Of a stretch of 25,287 bases of DNA, positions 23,158 through 25,287 are shown piece by piece. The stretch's first letter is position 1; every line of letters starts with the position of its first letter. Source of the DNA: Ruminococcaceae bacterium UBA7101 (GTDB lineage Bacteria > Bacillota > Clostridia > Oscillospirales > Acutalibacteraceae). The notes under the pieces were generated by a model, which worked only from the letters and a program-made list of their open reading frames with translations, was not told the origin of the DNA and did not search any database. Position numbers and translations under genes: made by a program. Location: the NCBI GenBank assembly GCA_002493325.1, contig DKYL01000078.1, positions 1 through 25,287 on the forward strand. Direction: 5' to 3'.

Positions 23158-24108
23158 TCATTGCCTCTTAATATATCTAATATCCTTACCTGTTAAAAAC
23201 AGCGGTGAATACTCGCCAATAATTCTTGATGTCACACGCTGGTCATATTTTTCTTCAAGCTCAACAGTAGTAAAATTAGTTGAAATAATGGTTGGCAGCT
23301 TTGCAAGAATACGTGAATTGATAATATTATAAAGGCAGGCAGAAACATAGCTGTTTTTAAATTCTGTGCCCAAATCATCAAGTATAAGCAGATTGCAGTT
23401 CAAAACCGCCCTTTCATAATATCTCAGATTATCCGTTCTGCCGAATGCTTCGTTCTGCAAATCAGTAAAAATATTTTGTGCAGTGCCATAAACAACGCTG
23501 AAGCCACGGTTGATAACGCCGTTGGCAATAGCCAGTGAAAGATGCGTTTTGCCAAGTCCTGTACCGCCGTATATAATCAGACTTTTAGAATGGGCAGTAA
23601 ACTGTGTAGCATACTTTAAACTGCTTGCTTTAATACGCTCTGCACGCTCTCTGTCGGGATAATATTCGGTTTTAAAGCTATCGAAGGTACATTCATCAAT
23701 GGGAGCAATTTTTAAAAGATTTTCCCTTTCAATGTCCTTTAAAAGCTCGTTATGACACTTGCATCTGCGGCTCTTTATAAAGCCAGTATCCTTGCAGGCA
23801 TCACAATAATATTTCACATTAAGAGCATCCTCTGAATAGCCGTTATCAGCAAGCAGCTTTTTCTTTTTCTCCTGCAGGCTAAGGCTTTCATCCATAAGCT
23901 TTTCAACATCTGCCTGCTTATCATTGCTGTATAAAAATACCTTTGAAATATTTAAGCCGACCCTTGCAAGCTGATTCTGAATATCCTCAAGCTCAGGAAT
24001 TTTTGCACTGATTTCATCAAACCTTGCCTGTGCCTCAATATTGGCACGCTCCTTACGTCTTTCAAGCAGCTCTGCCGCTTTGCTGTAAACCTCCTGTGAA
24101 TAGGACAC
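23158..24108 (-). CDS. DnaC/DnaI-like primosomal ATPase (helicase loader)
   Basis: A AAA+ ATPase that loads the replicative helicase. The N-terminal part (1-90) is helical and coiled-coil-rich. A zinc-binding knuckle follows with Cys103, Cys106, Cys117 and Cys119 (YYCDACKDTG...RCKCH), as in DnaI-type loaders. The ATPase has Walker A GGTGLGKT (182-189), Walker B LLILDDLG with Asp245/Asp246, and the sensor ISTNF. Residue numbers count from the TTG at 24111. I prefer the GTG at 24108 (316 residues) because GGAGG is 7 nt away, against 4 nt for the TTG. The dnaD-like gene ends 12 bases upstream, and this pairing is typical of Clostridia. Confidence 0.93.
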   Translation of the reverse strand: MSYSQEVYSKAAELLERRKERANIEAQARFDEISAKIPELEDIQNQLARVGLNISKVFLYSNDKQADVEKLMDESLSLQEKKKKLLADNGYSEDALNVKYYCDACKDTGFIKSRRCKCHNELLKDIERENLLKIAPIDECTFDSFKTEYYPDRERAERIKASSLKYATQFTAHSKSLIIYGGTGLGKTHLSLAIANGVINRGFSVVYGTAQNIFTDLQNEAFGRTDNLRYYERAVLNCNLLILDDLGTEFKNSYVSACLYNIINSRILAKLPTIISTNFTTVELEEKYDQRVTSRIIGEYSPLFLTGKDIRYIKRQ

Positions 24109-24120
24109 CAAAACACCTCC

Positions 24121-25110
24121 CTATATTTCTGTATTGTTCATTGCAAACTTTGCGTATTCATCCAAATCGTATGTAGGCTTTGACTGCAGCCTGTCATCCT
24201 TCTTTTCGCTCTTACTCTTAGCATATGCCTCCTGCTCGGCTTTAACCTGAGAAGGTGAAGTAATTCCGCTTTTTCTCCATTTTTTTATAATGGTATTCAT
24301 ATATGCAAGCTTTGGTTCGGGAATATTTTCCTTCATTATATCCGCAGCAAGGGTTATCATGGTTATATCAAAATCAGAAAACCAGTCCTTAATCATTTCC
24401 CTCTGCTTGGCAGTAGGTCGCTTGTGGCGAATTCCTGTTATTGCAATAACCTCATTCCACAGTCTGTCGCTCTTTGCAATATCCTGAAGCTTTGCCTCGG
24501 CATCGGCAACGGAGTCTATTCCCTCCTCTGCCCAGTTTTTTGCCATTGCATTAACATAGGAAATGCCGATTGATTTACCGCGTTCCTTTTCGCTGCGGTA
24601 AAATTCCAGAATCATCATAATGACCTCAGCCTTCAGACCATAATAATTCACCATATTAACCAGCATTTCCTGCTCGGCATGACTGATGGTTCTGCCTAAA
24701 ATAACCTGAGCTTCTGTTAAGAGAAACGCAATATCACTGCTGTCCCTCTGTGCGTTGATAATGTCGGCAGGCGTAAGTCTTGGGGCTGACAGACTTTCTT
24801 TAACTACCTTTTTTTCCGCTTTAGGCTCAGCCGGCTTCATTTCAGTTTTTAAAACAACAGCCTGTCCGTCAGCAGAGAGGATTCCCTCCTCTGTCCACAG
24901 CTCCAATAAATCGTCAATATCACCTGCGGTCTGCCCCAAAGCTTTTGCAATCTGTGAAGAGGATGCCTGTCCCCCGTTTCTTAATATAAAAAGCAGTGCT
25001 TTCAACTGGTATTCACTTGCAATTTTTAAATACTTATCAACAAGATCAGCAGGCACATTGAAAATACCGTTTGACCATATGCTGCCAAAAGGGGCAATTT
25101 GGTAATTCAT
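24121..25110 (-). CDS. DnaD-domain replication initiation protein
   Basis: A 329-residue DnaD/DnaB-type primosome protein. The N-terminal part (about 1-90) looks like a winged helix (YQLKALLFILRNGGQASSSQIAKAL). A charged linker of about 90-125 precedes two DnaD-type (PF07261) helical domains. One is about 125-200, with LGRTISHAEQEMLVNMV and the YVNAMAKNWAEEGI motif. The other is about 210-285, with YMNTIIKKWRKSGI, the YxxxILxxW-type DNA-binding signature. A basic tail follows. AGGAG lies about 7 nt before the ATG. It heads the operon with the helicase loader and the DUF308 protein and is expected to act in chromosome replication initiation or restart. Confidence 0.92.
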   Translation of the reverse strand: MNYQIAPFGSIWSNGIFNVPADLVDKYLKIASEYQLKALLFILRNGGQASSSQIAKALGQTAGDIDDLLELWTEEGILSADGQAVVLKTEMKPAEPKAEKKVVKESLSAPRLTPADIINAQRDSSDIAFLLTEAQVILGRTISHAEQEMLVNMVNYYGLKAEVIMMILEFYRSEKERGKSIGISYVNAMAKNWAEEGIDSVADAEAKLQDIAKSDRLWNEVIAITGIRHKRPTAKQREMIKDWFSDFDITMITLAADIMKENIPEPKLAYMNTIIKKWRKSGITSPSQVKAEQEAYAKSKSEKKDDRLQSKPTYDLDEYAKFAMNNTEI

Positions 25111-25140
25111 ATTCTTCTCCTAAAATCAGATTAGATATAT

Positions 25141-25169
25141 ATTGTAACAAAAATAATGAAATATGTAAA
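25141..25169 (-). promoter_or_regulatory. Promoter of the DnaD-DnaI-DUF308 operon
   Basis: Minus strand: TTTACA (25164-25169), 17-nt spacer, TACAAT (25141-25146) preceded by TGT (extended -10). The start would be near 25134, with a 24-nt leader. It is divergent from the tRNA promoter, with 24 bases between the two -35 boxes. Confidence 0.6.
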
Positions 25170-25193
25170 TAATAAAATTTTTTTATAAAACTA

Positions 25194-25222
25194 TTGACAA
25201 AAGTGAATTTTGAATGTATAAT
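25194..25222 (+). promoter_or_regulatory. Consensus promoter of the tRNA gene
   Basis: Perfect TTGACA (25194-25199), 17-nt spacer, perfect TATAAT (25217-25222). The start would be near 25229, 7 nt before the mature tRNA 5' end, as expected for a strong stable-RNA promoter. Confidence 0.85.
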
Positions 25223-25235
25223 TATTCTTGCATTT

Positions 25236-25287
25236 GCGGATGTAGCTCACCCGGAAGAGCGCAACCTTGCCAAGGTTGAGGTAGCGA
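25236..25287 (+). tRNA. tRNA-Gly (GCC), 3' end beyond the window
   Basis: The 5' acceptor strand GCGGATG is followed by TA and a D-stem GCTC/GAGC (25245-25248, 25257-25260). The anticodon stem CAACC/GGTTG (25262-25266, 25274-25278) encloses the loop TTGCCAA with anticodon GCC at 25269-25271, which reads glycine codons GGC and GGT. The sequence ends at the start of the T-arm, so the 3' half and any CCA are not visible. Other tRNAs may follow. Confidence 0.93.

Overview
The window is an AT-rich stretch of a low-GC Gram-positive genome, most likely a gut or rumen member of the Clostridia (Ruminococcaceae/Oscillospiraceae-like). Evidence: DnaD- and DnaI-type primosome proteins, strong AGGAGG-like ribosome sites, consensus TTGACA/TATAAT promoters, lipoprotein and Sec signals of Gram-positive type, dockerin-like protein tails, and a GH95 fucosidase. 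The assignment below family level is a guess. The DNA is tightly packed; no gap between genes exceeds about 235 bases, and I see no insertion sequence, phage gene, CRISPR array or complete RNA gene.

Layout. 1-5.3 kb is housekeeping and sugar metabolism: guaA (-), a cytidylate-kinase-like protein (-), a divergent cytoplasmic GH95 glycosidase (+) and a membrane-anchored GH25 lysozyme (-). 5.4-9.4 kb (+) is an aromatic amino acid block: a class I DAHP synthase followed by a three-gene TrpX/TrpY/TrpZ-like ABC importer, closed by a perfect 20-bp hairpin. 9.46-12.28 kb (-) is a regulatory cassette of three overlapping genes: TetR-type repressor, sensor kinase, OmpR-type response regulator. Diverging from it, 12.5-22.5 kb (+) is the most interesting part: a VTC-type polyphosphate polymerase and a DUF4956 membrane protein in one transcription unit, then a second unit with a carbohydrate-binding lipoprotein (Cthe_2159/DUF4353 type), a 1748-residue secreted CotH-family kinase with three tandem ~190-residue modules, and a 382-residue secreted protein. 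The last two end in the same short dockerin-like tail. 22.6-25.1 kb (-) is a DnaD-DnaI-DUF308 operon. A tRNA-Gly(GCC) gene starts at 25236 and runs off the window.

How it may work together (inference). VTC, DUF4956, CotH and Cthe_2159-type proteins belong to families that I know recur as neighbours, and here they look like a cell-surface module: polyphosphate made at the inner face of the membrane, and a secreted CotH kinase plus a sugar-binding lipoprotein acting outside. Each of the two transcription units has a perfect palindrome built into its promoter (24 bp over the -10 box at 12458-12481; 14 bp in the spacer at 14085-14098), so the units appear to be switchable, and the adjacent TetR and two-component genes are the obvious candidate controllers.
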